From Denitrobaculum tricleocarpae (GTDB lineage Bacteria > Pseudomonadota > Alphaproteobacteria > Kiloniellales > Kiloniellaceae), in the NCBI RefSeq assembly GCF_007004665.1, contig NZ_ML660061.1, forward strand, positions 177,689-241,688: a DNA stretch of 64,000 nucleotides, read 5' to 3'. The position numbers and the translations under genes are program-made. This document shows, piece after piece, positions 1-8,213 of the stretch. The notes below the pieces were generated by a model. The model was not told the origin of the DNA, searched no databases, and worked only from the letters and a program-made list of their open reading frames with translations. Position 1 is the stretch's first letter; every line of letters starts with the position of its first letter.

Positions 1-512
1 AGCTCACGGAAGCGCTCGGCATCAGACGTTCGAGCCTTTACCATGAATTTGGCGGCAAGGAGGCGCTTTTTCTTGCCTCGGTGGATTATTATCTCTCGGT
101 CAAGGTTGCGCCCTGCCTGGAACGGCTGGAAAAGGGCCGGGCACTGTCTGCGGATCTTTCCGATTTTTTCGATGGTCTTTTGGCGCTGACATGCCGGCCT
201 GAAGGGCCGAAAGGCTGCCTCGTAACCGTGGTGCTCGCCGACGCTGCAGAGAGCTCGCCACGTTTCAGGGAAAAACTGATTGAGTGCCTCGCAGGCCTTG
301 ACGAGACATTCGTGCGTCGCTTCGAACAGGCTCGGCTTTCAGGCGACTTGCCACGAGACGAAGACGTCACTGCTCTTGCGCAGCTGTTCGTGAGCTTTAG
401 CCAGGGATTGATGGTCAGAGCCCGCAGCGGTGTTTCTCTGCAACCTCTCAAGGATATCTCCGACGCGGCGCTGCAACGTATTTTACCGGCCTCCCGGAGG
501 TTCGCCACCTAA
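1..512 (+). CDS. TetR/AcrR-family regulator (5' end outside window)
   Basis: The reading frame is already open at base 3 and ends at 512, so only the C-terminal part is present. The first codons encode the end of a TetR-type helix-turn-helix: a recognition helix (LGIRRSSLYHEFGGKEALF) followed by the usual helix into the ligand domain. The remaining roughly 140 residues are the variable all-helical ligand-binding and dimerisation domain, so the inducer cannot be predicted. It lies upstream of and in the same direction as the TRAP operon, but the 360-base gap makes co-transcription unlikely. The family call is firm; the start and the target genes are unknown. Confidence 0.85.
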   Translation, partial: LTEALGIRRSSLYHEFGGKEALFLASVDYYLSVKVAPCLERLEKGRALSADLSDFFDGLLALTCRPEGPKGCLVTVVLADAAESSPRFREKLIECLAGLDETFVRRFEQARLSGDLPRDEDVTALAQLFVSFSQGLMVRARSGVSLQPLKDISDAALQRILPASRRFAT

Positions 513-874
513 GCGTCCTTCTCAAGATCATTCGTATACAGGATTTTCCCACTAAGCCGCACAGGTGCCGTCTTATCTGCCGCTAGAGCTGGCGAGCACA
601 CCCCGGCTTGCTTGTAGTGTTCAAGGCGTTACCGCTTTCTCCGCCGGTGTCACAATCCTGTGAGAAATCACAAATCCGCGGTTCGCCGTCATCTCTTCTG
701 TATCATTTCCACGATGTGGAATGCGGCTTATTGTGCCGCGTGACAAAGTCTGCCTAAACTCGCTCAGGTTCCTAGGTTTCGAAGGCGAATGCTGTTCACG
801 GCGGCCAAGGCGTACAAGACAAAACTTCTCCGCCGTGTTTTGATTTGAACAAAGAATCAACCAGGGAGGAAACT
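513..874. other. Intergenic region upstream of the TRAP operon
   Basis: This stretch of 362 bases has no convincing gene. It holds the palindrome at 707-721 and a second short inverted repeat (GCGGC/GCCGC) just after it at about 722-739. A Shine-Dalgarno-like GGGAGGA at 864-870 serves the binding-protein gene. It is most likely the control region of the TRAP transporter. Confidence 0.5.
707..721. promoter_or_regulatory. Palindromic candidate operator TTCCAC-N3-GTGGAA
   Basis: TTCCACGATGTGGAA is a perfect 6+6 inverted repeat with a 3-base spacer, 154 bases upstream of the TRAP binding-protein start. A dyad of this size fits a dimeric repressor or activator site. No regulator is assigned; the partial TetR gene next door is one candidate. 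The palindrome is seen directly and its function is inferred. Confidence 0.4.
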
Positions 875-2011
875 ATGTCCAAAGCTAAAGATCCGAAAAC
901 GGTGAATCGTCGCCGCTTTCTCAAAGGTGGTGCCGGTGCCGCCGGTGCGGCGACAGCCGCTCTTGCAATGCCTCAGGTATCGCGCGCTGAAACAATCACG
1001 TTAAAAATGCAGGGCTCCTGGGGGCCGTCGTCGATCTTCTCCGACATGGCGAAGCAATATGCCGAGCGTGTCGGTAAAATGTCCGGCGGCCGTCTGAAAA
1101 TCGACTACCTGCCATCCGGCGCGGTTGTGAAGGCCTTTCAGGTTCAGGACGCCTGCCATGACGGTATTCTGGATGCGGCCCATACGGTGACCGCCTACTG
1201 GTACGGTAAGAGCAAGGCTGCCTCTCTCTTCGGCACAGGTCCGGTCTTTGGCGCAAATGCGTCACAGATTCTCGCCTGGATCCACTACGGTGGCGGCAAG
1301 GAACTCTATCAGGAGCTCGTCCAGGAAAAATTGGGTCTGAACCTGGTTGGCTTTTTTGCCATGCCGATGCCGACACAGCCTCTCGGCTGGTTCAAAAAGG
1401 AAATCACGTCGGCTGAGGACATGCAGGGCTTGAAGTACCGCACGGTTGGCCTGGCGACGGACATCATGCAGGGCATGGGCTTGAAGGTAACCCAGCTGCC
1501 CGGTGGTGAAATCGTTCCGGCTCTGGAGCGTGGCGTCATCGAGGCTTTCGAGTTCAATAACCCGACCGCCGATCGCCAGTTCGGCGCGCAGGATGTCTCC
1601 AAAGACTACATGATGGGGTCATACCATCAGGCCGCGGAATTCTTTGAGATCATCTTCAACAAACAGCGCTTCGATTCGCTCGCGGATGAGCAGAAGGCGA
1701 TTCTCGAATATGCCGCCGAGGCGACCAATACGGCCAACTACGGCCTCGCCATGGACAGCTACTCCAAGGACCTGCAGACCCTGATCAACGAGGATGGCGT
1801 CAACGTTCACCGCACGCCGAGCTCTGTGATGAAGGCTCAGCTGGAGTCATGGGACAAGGTTCTTGAAGGTCTCTTGAAGGATGAGTTCTTCAAGAAGGTC
1901 GTGGACAGCCAGAAGGCCTGGGCCGAGCGGGTGGCGTTCTACGATCTGATGAACGCAGCTGACTATAAGCTGGCGTACGAGCATTACTTCCCAGGTAAAC
2001 TCGGCTTCTAG
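875..2011 (+). CDS. TRAP transporter substrate-binding protein, DctP/TakP type
   Basis: Periplasmic solute receptor (378 aa) of a tripartite ATP-independent transporter. The N-terminus carries a twin-arginine signal: RRRFLK at residues 12-17, an Ala-rich hydrophobic stretch, and probable cleavage after Ala38, so it is probably exported folded. The central part (YRTVGLATDIMQ, then LPGGEIVPALERG and EFNNP) resembles the TakP subgroup that binds 2-oxo or related organic acids; substrate identity is an inference. The start at ATG 875 is chosen over an in-frame TTG at 845 because GGGAGGA lies just upstream. The gene heads an operon with both membrane subunits; a hairpin separates it from dctQ. Confidence 0.93.
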   Translation: MSKAKDPKTVNRRRFLKGGAGAAGAATAALAMPQVSRAETITLKMQGSWGPSSIFSDMAKQYAERVGKMSGGRLKIDYLPSGAVVKAFQVQDACHDGILDAAHTVTAYWYGKSKAASLFGTGPVFGANASQILAWIHYGGGKELYQELVQEKLGLNLVGFFAMPMPTQPLGWFKKEITSAEDMQGLKYRTVGLATDIMQGMGLKVTQLPGGEIVPALERGVIEAFEFNNPTADRQFGAQDVSKDYMMGSYHQAAEFFEIIFNKQRFDSLADEQKAILEYAAEATNTANYGLAMDSYSKDLQTLINEDGVNVHRTPSSVMKAQLESWDKVLEGLLKDEFFKKVVDSQKAWAERVAFYDLMNAADYKLAYEHYFPGKLGF

Positions 2012-2044
2012 AGCCGGGATCCATCGGGGCTGGATAGATAAGCC

Positions 2045-2069
2045 AGGGGCGGCGCAGTGCGCCGTCCCT
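2045..2069 (+). terminator. Intergenic hairpin between binding protein and permease genes
   Basis: An 11-base stem (AGGGGCGGCGC paired with GCGCCGTCCCT, one G-T wobble) closes a 3-base loop. It sits 34 bases after the binding-protein stop and 72 bases before dctQ, with a loosely T-rich tail. It probably acts as a partial terminator or as a 3' mRNA stabiliser, giving more binding protein than permease, as seen in other binding-protein-dependent transport operons. Confidence 0.6.
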
Positions 2070-2140
2070 GACGCTTGCTTTTCTGCCATCGACGGGATTG
2101 TCGACTGCTGACTTGCGACGGGGCCGCATGCGGAGCTGAA

Positions 2141-2764
2141 ATGGAACGCTTTATTGAAATCGTTGACGGTATCACGGCCTGGTTCGGCAAGGCCTTTTCG
2201 TGGTGCATTCTGATCATGACCTTTGGTGTCGGTTATGAGGTTTTTGTCCGCTATGTTCTGAACGACCCGACAGCCTGGTCGTTTGATATCAGCTACATGA
2301 TGTACGGCACGCTCTTCATGATGGCGGGGGCATACACCCTTTCGAGGGACGGCCACGTGCGCGGCGATTTTCTCTATCGGCTCTGGAAGCCGCAGACTCA
2401 GGCGAAGGTCGAACTCGTTCTGTATTTTCTGTTTTTCTATCCCGGTGTTATCGCGCTGATTCTCGCGGGCTGGAAGTATTCGTCAAGATCATGGCGCTAC
2501 AGCGAAGTCAGTGTGATGAGCCCGGCGAATGTCCCGATTTTTCAGTTTAAGACCATCATCGTTGCCGCTGGCGTTCTTCTGTTCATTCAAGGCCTGGCAC
2601 AGATCTGCCGCTGCCTGATCTGCATGCGGGACGGCGCCTGGCCGAAGGCCAAGGAAGACGTGGAAGAGATGGAAGACGTGCTCTTGAAACAGCATGAGCG
2701 TGAAATTTTGAATCATGGCAGTGAGGCCGTCGATGTGATCGCGCCCAAAGGAGATCGCAAATGA
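2141..2764 (+). CDS. dctQ: TRAP transporter small permease subunit DctQ
   Basis: Small integral membrane subunit (207 aa) of the TRAP transporter. Four hydrophobic segments are visible, at roughly residues 15-37, 48-68, 90-113 and 132-152, followed by a charged cytoplasmic C-terminus rich in Lys and Glu. ATG 2141 is preferred over a longer in-frame start at 2075 because the extra N-terminus is not membrane-like and a GGAG lies before 2141. The stop overlaps the dctM start by 4 bases (ATGA), implying translational coupling. The protein pairs with DctM to use a cation gradient for uptake of the captured solute. Confidence 0.9.
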   Translation: MERFIEIVDGITAWFGKAFSWCILIMTFGVGYEVFVRYVLNDPTAWSFDISYMMYGTLFMMAGAYTLSRDGHVRGDFLYRLWKPQTQAKVELVLYFLFFYPGVIALILAGWKYSSRSWRYSEVSVMSPANVPIFQFKTIIVAAGVLLFIQGLAQICRCLICMRDGAWPKAKEDVEEMEDVLLKQHEREILNHGSEAVDVIAPKGDRK

Positions 2765-4113
2765 CCGACCCTCAAATTGCCGTCATGATGCTCGGCATCT
2801 TCATCATGACCATCTTCCTCGGGTTCCCGATCTGCTTTACGCTCATGGCGATGGGGGTCGCCTTTGGCTACTACGCCTACTACGACCCCGAGCGCATGCA
2901 GACGATCTTCGACAATCGGATCTTCGACCTCTTCGTCAACCAGACTTACTCGGTGATGGCGAACGACGTCCTGACGGCGATACCCCTTTTCCTATTTATG
3001 GGCTACATAGTTGAACGGGCGAATATCGTCGATCGCCTCTTCAACACCTTGTATCTGACCGCGCGAAATCTGCCCGGCGCCATGGCGGTTGCCGCGCTGG
3101 CAACCTGTGCGATGTTCGCGACCGCGACAGGCATCATCGGCGCTGTCGTGACGCTGATGGGCATGCTGGCGTTTCCGGCCATGCTCAAGGCCAAGTACGA
3201 CACCAGCTTTGCCAGTGGTGTGATCTGCGCCGGCGGCTGTCTGGGGATTCTGATCCCGCCGAGCATCATGCTGATCGTCTATGCGGCGGCGTCGAACGTT
3301 TCTATCGTGAAGCTCTACGCGGGTGCTCTGATTCCGGGATTCCTGCTGGCGGGCCTCTATATGGTCTATGTCATTGGACGGGCTTGGCTCAATCCTTCGC
3401 TGGCACCCAAGGCGACTGACGAGGAGGTGGGAACCTACTCGGGACTGCAGGTTGCCTGGATGCTCCTGACGTCCTTTTTTCCTCTGGCGATCCTCATTCT
3501 TTCGGTGTTGGGTGCGATCCTCTTCGGGCTCGCGACGCCCTCGGAGGCAGCCTCAATCGGCGCGCTGGGCGGGCTGGTTCTCGCCGTCGCTTACCGCTCA
3601 TTGACGTGGGAGCGTTTGCGCCAGTCGGTCTATCTGACCGTGCGGACCTCGGCGATGGTCTGCTGGCTCTTCGTCGGATCCTGGACCTTCTCGTCGGTCT
3701 TCTCGTATTTGGGCGGCGAGCATCTGGTCAGTGAATTCGTGATCGGTCTGCAGCTCTCGCCGATCATGTTCCTGATTCTGGCGCAGCTCATTATCTTCCT
3801 GCTGGGGTGGCCGCTCGAATGGTCGGAGATCATCATCATCTTCGTGCCGATCTTCCTGCCGTTGCTGCCGCACTTCGGGGTCGACCCGCTGTTCTTCGGT
3901 ATTCTGGTCGCACTGAACCTGCAAACCTCGTTCCTCACGCCACCCATGGCGATGGCGGCCTATTACCTGAAAGGGGTGGCGCCGCCGCAAGTCACGCTGG
4001 TTCAGATCTTCAAGGGAGTGATGCCCTTCCTCTCGATGATCGTGCTTTCCATGGTCCTGCTCTATCTCTTCCCGGCGCTGGCTCTCGGCCTTCCTGAGTT
4101 TTTCTACGGTTGA
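2761..4113 (+). CDS. dctM: TRAP transporter large permease subunit DctM
   Basis: Large channel-forming subunit (450 aa), with about a dozen hydrophobic segments and the length expected for DctM. Family landmarks include the early FLGFPICF stretch, the ATATGIIGA motif near residue 120, and the glycine/proline-rich LGILIPPS segment near residue 162. It is translationally coupled to dctQ and followed 46 bases later by an amidase, which may process the imported solute. The family assignment is firm; the substrate is not. Confidence 0.94.
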   Translation: MTDPQIAVMMLGIFIMTIFLGFPICFTLMAMGVAFGYYAYYDPERMQTIFDNRIFDLFVNQTYSVMANDVLTAIPLFLFMGYIVERANIVDRLFNTLYLTARNLPGAMAVAALATCAMFATATGIIGAVVTLMGMLAFPAMLKAKYDTSFASGVICAGGCLGILIPPSIMLIVYAAASNVSIVKLYAGALIPGFLLAGLYMVYVIGRAWLNPSLAPKATDEEVGTYSGLQVAWMLLTSFFPLAILILSVLGAILFGLATPSEAASIGALGGLVLAVAYRSLTWERLRQSVYLTVRTSAMVCWLFVGSWTFSSVFSYLGGEHLVSEFVIGLQLSPIMFLILAQLIIFLLGWPLEWSEIIIIFVPIFLPLLPHFGVDPLFFGILVALNLQTSFLTPPMAMAAYYLKGVAPPQVTLVQIFKGVMPFLSMIVLSMVLLYLFPALALGLPEFFYG

Positions 4114-4159
4114 CCAGGGGGGACGGGTTGAGACAGCGTACGTTCGTGAAGGTGATTTG

Positions 4160-5512
4160 ATGGAGTCCCTGGCAGATCTGACGGCAAGCGCGCTGCTTCC
4201 GCGTCTTGCGAAGGGCGATGTACAGGCCACGGAACTGGTCGAGGCCTGCCTTGCCCGGATTTCCGAGAGGGAACCCGAGGTCCAGGCCTGGGCTTTCCTT
4301 CATCAGGATTTTGCGCGCGCGCAGGCCCGCAGCGCCGATGAACATCGCGCGAGTGGACGGCCGACCGGGCCGCTGCATGGCTTGCCTGTAGGCATCAAGG
4401 ATATCATCGATACCAAAGGCGTTCCGACCGAGAACGGCACTCCACTTGATGCAGGACGGCGTCCGGGCGATGATGCCGTGCTGGTCTCGAAATTGCGCGA
4501 GGCCGGGGCCATCATCATGGGGAAGACGGTCACGACGGAACTTGCTTACTTCGCGCCGGGCAAAACCAGGAACCCGCAAGACCCTGAACGCACACCGGGG
4601 GGATCGTCATCCGGCTCGGCAGCAGCCGTAGCCGCGGGGATGGTGCCTCTTGCGGTGGGTACGCAGACCACCGGTTCTGTCATACGCCCGGCCGCCTTTT
4701 GCGGTGTTGTCGGGTTTAAGCCGACCTTTGGCCTCATACCGCGCAGCGGCGTGGTGACGCAGGCGCCGCATCTGGATACGGTCGGCGTGTTTGGCCGGTC
4801 TGTGGAAGATGCCGCGTTGCTGGCGGAGTGCCTGAGCGGATATGACCCGCGCGACCCGGCCACCAGCGCAATCCCCAGTCCGCCCCTGAAAAGGACGGCG
4901 ACGTCAAGCCCGCCCCTCGCACCGAACTTTGCCTTCGTGAAGTCGCCGGTATGGGATCAGGCAGAAGACGCAACGCAGGAAGCCTTTGGCGAATTGACGG
5001 CGTTTCTTGGGGGCAATTGCGACGAGGTGTCCCTGCCGAGTCCTTTCGGCGAGGGCCATGGGATCCACCGCACCATCATGCTGGCCGAACTGGCGAAGAA
5101 TTTCGGTCCTTACTACCATCGTGGCAAGGATCAACTCAGCCCGCAAATGCGCGCTGCTGTGGAGGAGGGGCGATCAATTCTGGCCCACGATTACATGGCG
5201 GCTTGCGATTGGATCGAGGTGCTGAATGCCGGCCTGACGGAGATTTTCGACCGCTACGATGCGATCCTGACGCCGGCGGCACCCGGCGAAGCGCCCTTGG
5301 GACTGGATGCTACGGGAAACCCGGCTTTTTGTGCGCTTTGGACGCTCTGCGGCACACCTGCCGTTACCCTGCCGCTGCTTCAGGGAGAGCAGGGATTGCC
5401 AATGGGTGTGCAGCTGGTCGGGCCGCGCCATGACGACGGCCGGCTGTTGCGGAGTGCGAACTGGCTGATGAAGCAGGTGACGGAAGAGAGTGACGGGACA
5501 GGAACATCATGA
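4160..5512 (+). CDS. Amidase signature family hydrolase
   Basis: Amide hydrolase (450 aa) with the complete Ser-cisSer-Lys triad of the amidase signature family: Lys at about residue 79 in GIKDI, the cis-Ser in GGSSSGS near 145-151, and the nucleophilic Ser near 173 in TGSVIRPA. Members include aryl-acylamidases, allophanate hydrolases and GatA; the absence of gatB/gatC nearby and the context argue against GatA. The start is the ATG at 4160; a TTG directly before it is ignored. It lies at the end of the TRAP operon, so an amide or an amino-acid conjugate is a plausible imported substrate, but this is inference. Confidence 0.88.
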   Translation: MESLADLTASALLPRLAKGDVQATELVEACLARISEREPEVQAWAFLHQDFARAQARSADEHRASGRPTGPLHGLPVGIKDIIDTKGVPTENGTPLDAGRRPGDDAVLVSKLREAGAIIMGKTVTTELAYFAPGKTRNPQDPERTPGGSSSGSAAAVAAGMVPLAVGTQTTGSVIRPAAFCGVVGFKPTFGLIPRSGVVTQAPHLDTVGVFGRSVEDAALLAECLSGYDPRDPATSAIPSPPLKRTATSSPPLAPNFAFVKSPVWDQAEDATQEAFGELTAFLGGNCDEVSLPSPFGEGHGIHRTIMLAELAKNFGPYYHRGKDQLSPQMRAAVEEGRSILAHDYMAACDWIEVLNAGLTEIFDRYDAILTPAAPGEAPLGLDATGNPAFCALWTLCGTPAVTLPLLQGEQGLPMGVQLVGPRHDDGRLLRSANWLMKQVTEESDGTGTS

Positions 5513-5554
5513 TTAACTGCAGGAAGCTGGCACTTGCCGGGGAGGAGACGTCCG

Positions 5555-5728
5555 GTGTTCGATAAGTTCTTCGCGTGTATCTCAATGCTCTGCATGATCA
5601 GCTTTATCGCGATCATTCTCTGGTTTGTGGATGCCTGGGACCTGCGCATTATCGCGATTATTGTTCTCTGTATGGCAAGCTACGACTTTTATCTTCTGGC
5701 CTTCAAAAACCAAAACGATAAGAGCTGA
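5555..5728 (+). CDS. Small two-helix membrane protein
   Basis: A 57-residue protein with two hydrophobic helices (about residues 5-25 and 29-50) and a short charged tail ending NQNDKS. The GTG start at 5555 is chosen because GGGGAGGAG lies 8-16 bases upstream; longer in-frame starts would include this ribosome-binding site in the gene. It begins 42 bases after the amidase and may belong to the same transcript. I do not recognise a family; it could be an accessory membrane peptide. Confidence 0.55.
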   Translation: MFDKFFACISMLCMISFIAIILWFVDAWDLRIIAIIVLCMASYDFYLLAFKNQNDKS

Positions 5729-5829
5729 CCGGACCTGGCTCACGCCGTCATCGCAATTCTTTGATTTCCTTTCCATGGCAGTGACACAAAATACCGGGGA
5801 TCGGACTCTTGGTATTGTGGAATCAGAAA

Positions 5830-6711
5830 ATGCCTGCTGCAGAAGCCTTTTCCTCGTCGATCCGTGCCGCTAAACGCGTTGCGCTTTCTATCGTTCTGAT
5901 CGTCCCGCTGGCCGGATTTACGTCTATCGAAAACCTCTTCGCGCCCTCCGCAGATCTATGGCCCCGGTGGGAACGTCATGATCCGGGAAGCAACACACGT
6001 ATCGACTTTTCCGCGTGGGACGGGCTTCTGAAACGCTATGTACAGGTAGGTTCTGATGGCGTGAACCGGGTTGACTATGCTGCCTTTCGCGCCAGCGGCA
6101 AGACAGAGCTGGAAAAGGCGATTAAGGATCTGACCGGGCTTCCGATCAGCAGTTACAATCGTGATGAGCAGTTCGCCTATTGGGTCAATCTCTACAATGC
6201 CGTAACGGTTCAGGTGATCCTGGACCACTATCCGGTCGAGACTATTCGCGACATTGATATCTCCCCTGGCCTTTTTGCGTCCGGCCCCTGGGATAAGGAT
6301 CTGGTCTCGGTGGAGGGCGAAGATCTCAGTCTTAACGATATCGAGCACCGCATTCTGCGGCCCATATGGCAGGACCCGCGTATTCACTACGCGGTGAACT
6401 GCGCGTCCATAGGCTGCCCGAACCTGGTCGTCGATGCCTATGATGGAGTGAAGCTGGAAACCATGCTGGAGGCGGCTGCACGAGCCTACATCAACGATCC
6501 GCGCGGCGTGACGATCGCGGGTGACACCGTAACGGTGTCCAAAATTTACGACTGGTTTCAGGAAGACTTCGGCAGCTCGACCCGATCGGTTTTAGCGCAC
6601 TTGAAACGCTATGCGGCCCCCGAACTCGCGGAACGCCTGGGCACCATCGGTGATATCCAGGGCACTGAATATGACTGGAATCTCAACGATGTAACGGGTC
6701 CGCAGAGTTGA
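5830..6711 (+). CDS. DUF547 domain protein, exported
   Basis: A 293-residue protein with an N-terminal signal peptide or anchor (hydrophobic stretch around residues 18-30), followed by a DUF547 domain. Landmarks are the FAYWVNLYNAVTVQ segment, LNDIEHRILRP, and the HYAVNCASIGCPNL stretch with its conserved cysteine pair. ATG 5830 is taken as start, since the upstream TTG has no support. DUF547 proteins are common in proteobacteria but lack an established biochemical role. It converges with the glycosyltransferase, only 12 bases apart. Confidence 0.85.
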   Translation: MPAAEAFSSSIRAAKRVALSIVLIVPLAGFTSIENLFAPSADLWPRWERHDPGSNTRIDFSAWDGLLKRYVQVGSDGVNRVDYAAFRASGKTELEKAIKDLTGLPISSYNRDEQFAYWVNLYNAVTVQVILDHYPVETIRDIDISPGLFASGPWDKDLVSVEGEDLSLNDIEHRILRPIWQDPRIHYAVNCASIGCPNLVVDAYDGVKLETMLEAAARAYINDPRGVTIAGDTVTVSKIYDWFQEDFGSSTRSVLAHLKRYAAPELAERLGTIGDIQGTEYDWNLNDVTGPQS

Positions 6712-6723
6712 TAAAAGCGCGCT

Positions 6724-7464
6724 TCAAACGTGATCACTCTGCCTGTGAACCCGCTCTGCCACCGAAGACGCAGGGCGATGTTTCCGGCGTGTGGAATCGT
6801 AGAGGCGCGCGAGAAGGCGCGGCGGCAGCTTCAGATGAAACAGGGCATGGATCAGGAGCCAACCCGCGACGATTGCGATCGGGCGGCGGCCGTCGAAGCG
6901 GCGGGATGAGGTCTCGACTGCCGGTGTATCGATGCAGACTGTCTTGCCAACCCGTTCCAGCCGGCGCGTGAAATCATAGTCTTCCATGAGATCGATCGGC
7001 CTGATCCCACCTAGCGTGTCGTAAATACAACGGCGCACGAAGATTGCGGAATCGCCGTAGTAGAGTCCGTAGCGCCGGAAACGGGCGTAGAAGCCCGTCA
7101 GCCATTCGGCGAAATCGCTGTTGCCGTTGAAGAGGACGCGAAAGTTGCCGCCGACAATTTCGGGATCTTTCAGGCATTGACGAATGGCCCGCAGTCCACC
7201 TGCGGGAAGCTGCGTGTCCGCGTGCAGAAATAAGATGACATTGCCGGTGCTCTGCGCCGCGCCGAGAGCGAGTTGCTGACCCCGGCCGCGTGGCGCGGGG
7301 TAGGTGCGGGCGCCGGCCCCTTCCGCCTGCTCAAGAGTCCCGTCCTGGCTGCCGCCGTCGACAATGATGATCTCGCACTCGCTGTCCTGAAGACGCAAAT
7401 CATGAATGATGCTTCCGATGCGGGGGGCTTCGTTCAGGGTTGGAATTACGATCGAGATCTTCAT
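6724..7464 (-). CDS. Family 2 glycosyltransferase, TIGR04283 type
   Basis: A 246-residue GT-A glycosyltransferase. The N-terminal nucleotide-sugar fold is clear (ISIVIPTLNE, then IIIVDGGSQDGT and LFLHADTQLP with the metal-binding DxD-like part). Gly-Arg-Gly-Gln-Gln after the second strand is typical of the TIGR04283 subgroup, sometimes found with arsenosugar genes. No arsenic genes are nearby, so that role is not assumed. It is the last gene of a reverse-strand operon; its ATG overlaps the stop of the ferritin-like gene by 4 bases. Confidence 0.85.
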   Translation of the reverse strand: MKISIVIPTLNEAPRIGSIIHDLRLQDSECEIIIVDGGSQDGTLEQAEGAGARTYPAPRGRGQQLALGAAQSTGNVILFLHADTQLPAGGLRAIRQCLKDPEIVGGNFRVLFNGNSDFAEWLTGFYARFRRYGLYYGDSAIFVRRCIYDTLGGIRPIDLMEDYDFTRRLERVGKTVCIDTPAVETSSRRFDGRRPIAIVAGWLLIHALFHLKLPPRLLARLYDSTRRKHRPASSVAERVHRQSDHV

Positions 7465-8213
7465 GAGACGGGAAAGTCCGACGCTTCGGCGCCATCAAAG
7501 AGCCCTGCCGCCTCAAGCGCGGTGTGCCAGTGTTCCCATCTCTTTTGCATCCAGCGCCGCGGCATCGCGGTCGCGATGACATTGCCAAGCGGACCGGATG
7601 AAAGCCGGGCAGTGCCCTCAAACCAGAGGGCGCGCAGCCATCGATAGAGTTCGATACGTTCCTGCAGTGGCAGGTGCGGCAGCGACTGTGAGAGATAAAG
7701 ACGCCCAAAGGCAATATGCCGTGCTTCATCTTTGGCAATCTGGCGGCTCATGGCATCGAACAGAGGGTCCGGGATCTGATTGCGGGCTGTTTCCTGAAAC
7801 GCGAGGGCTTCGCCCTCGACGATGACATGAAAGGCAAGCAGCGCGGCTTCCGGCGCGCCCCTCCAGGAGAGCGAGCGTGTCACCGCGTCATCCAGGAGGT
7901 TCTGTTGTGAAGGCCGGCCATTCAGCCGCGCAAGGTAGCGCCGGTACATGTCGGCATGACGCCGTTCGTCTTCTACCTGTACCAGAAGGCAATCCCGAGC
8001 GGCCTGTAAATCCATTTGCGGCGCGACAGCTGCGCAGAGGCGGGCCGTGGCCTCCTCGCCGCCGATGAACTGATTGACTATTCCAGAGGCGATCGGCCGT
8101 TGCCAAAAAGCGAGACGCGGAGCGGGGTGGCTCCAATCCAACTCGGGGTGCTCTGAATCCGCCTTCCCGCCTTTGGCAGCGAGGCTGCGGAGTTGGTCAT
8201 TCAGGCTGGTCAT
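7461..8213 (-). CDS. Ferritin-like diiron protein
   Basis: A 250-residue helical protein with the ligand pattern of a four-helix-bundle diiron site: Glu53/Glu54, the EDERRH group at 81-86, Glu133/Glu135, and EARH at 163-166. This matches ferritin-like oxygenases and oxidases of the ribonucleotide-reductase-like superfamily, including AurF-type N-oxygenases, rather than iron-storage ferritin. The substrate is unknown. It overlaps both neighbours by 4 bases, so it is translationally coupled to the DUF3047 protein and the glycosyltransferase; the three probably act in one pathway. Confidence 0.75.
   Translation of the reverse strand: MTSLNDQLRSLAAKGGKADSEHPELDWSHPAPRLAFWQRPIASGIVNQFIGGEEATARLCAAVAPQMDLQAARDCLLVQVEDERRHADMYRRYLARLNGRPSQQNLLDDAVTRSLSWRGAPEAALLAFHVIVEGEALAFQETARNQIPDPLFDAMSRQIAKDEARHIAFGRLYLSQSLPHLPLQERIELYRWLRALWFEGTARLSSGPLGNVIATAMPRRWMQKRWEHWHTALEAAGLFDGAEASDFPVS

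Noticed and set aside
6724..7464. Arsenosugar pathway assignment for the TIGR04283-type glycosyltransferase
   Set aside because: No arsenic methylation or transport gene is present in the window; the low-Mr phosphatase at 14699 belongs to the conserved infA block, not to an ars operon.
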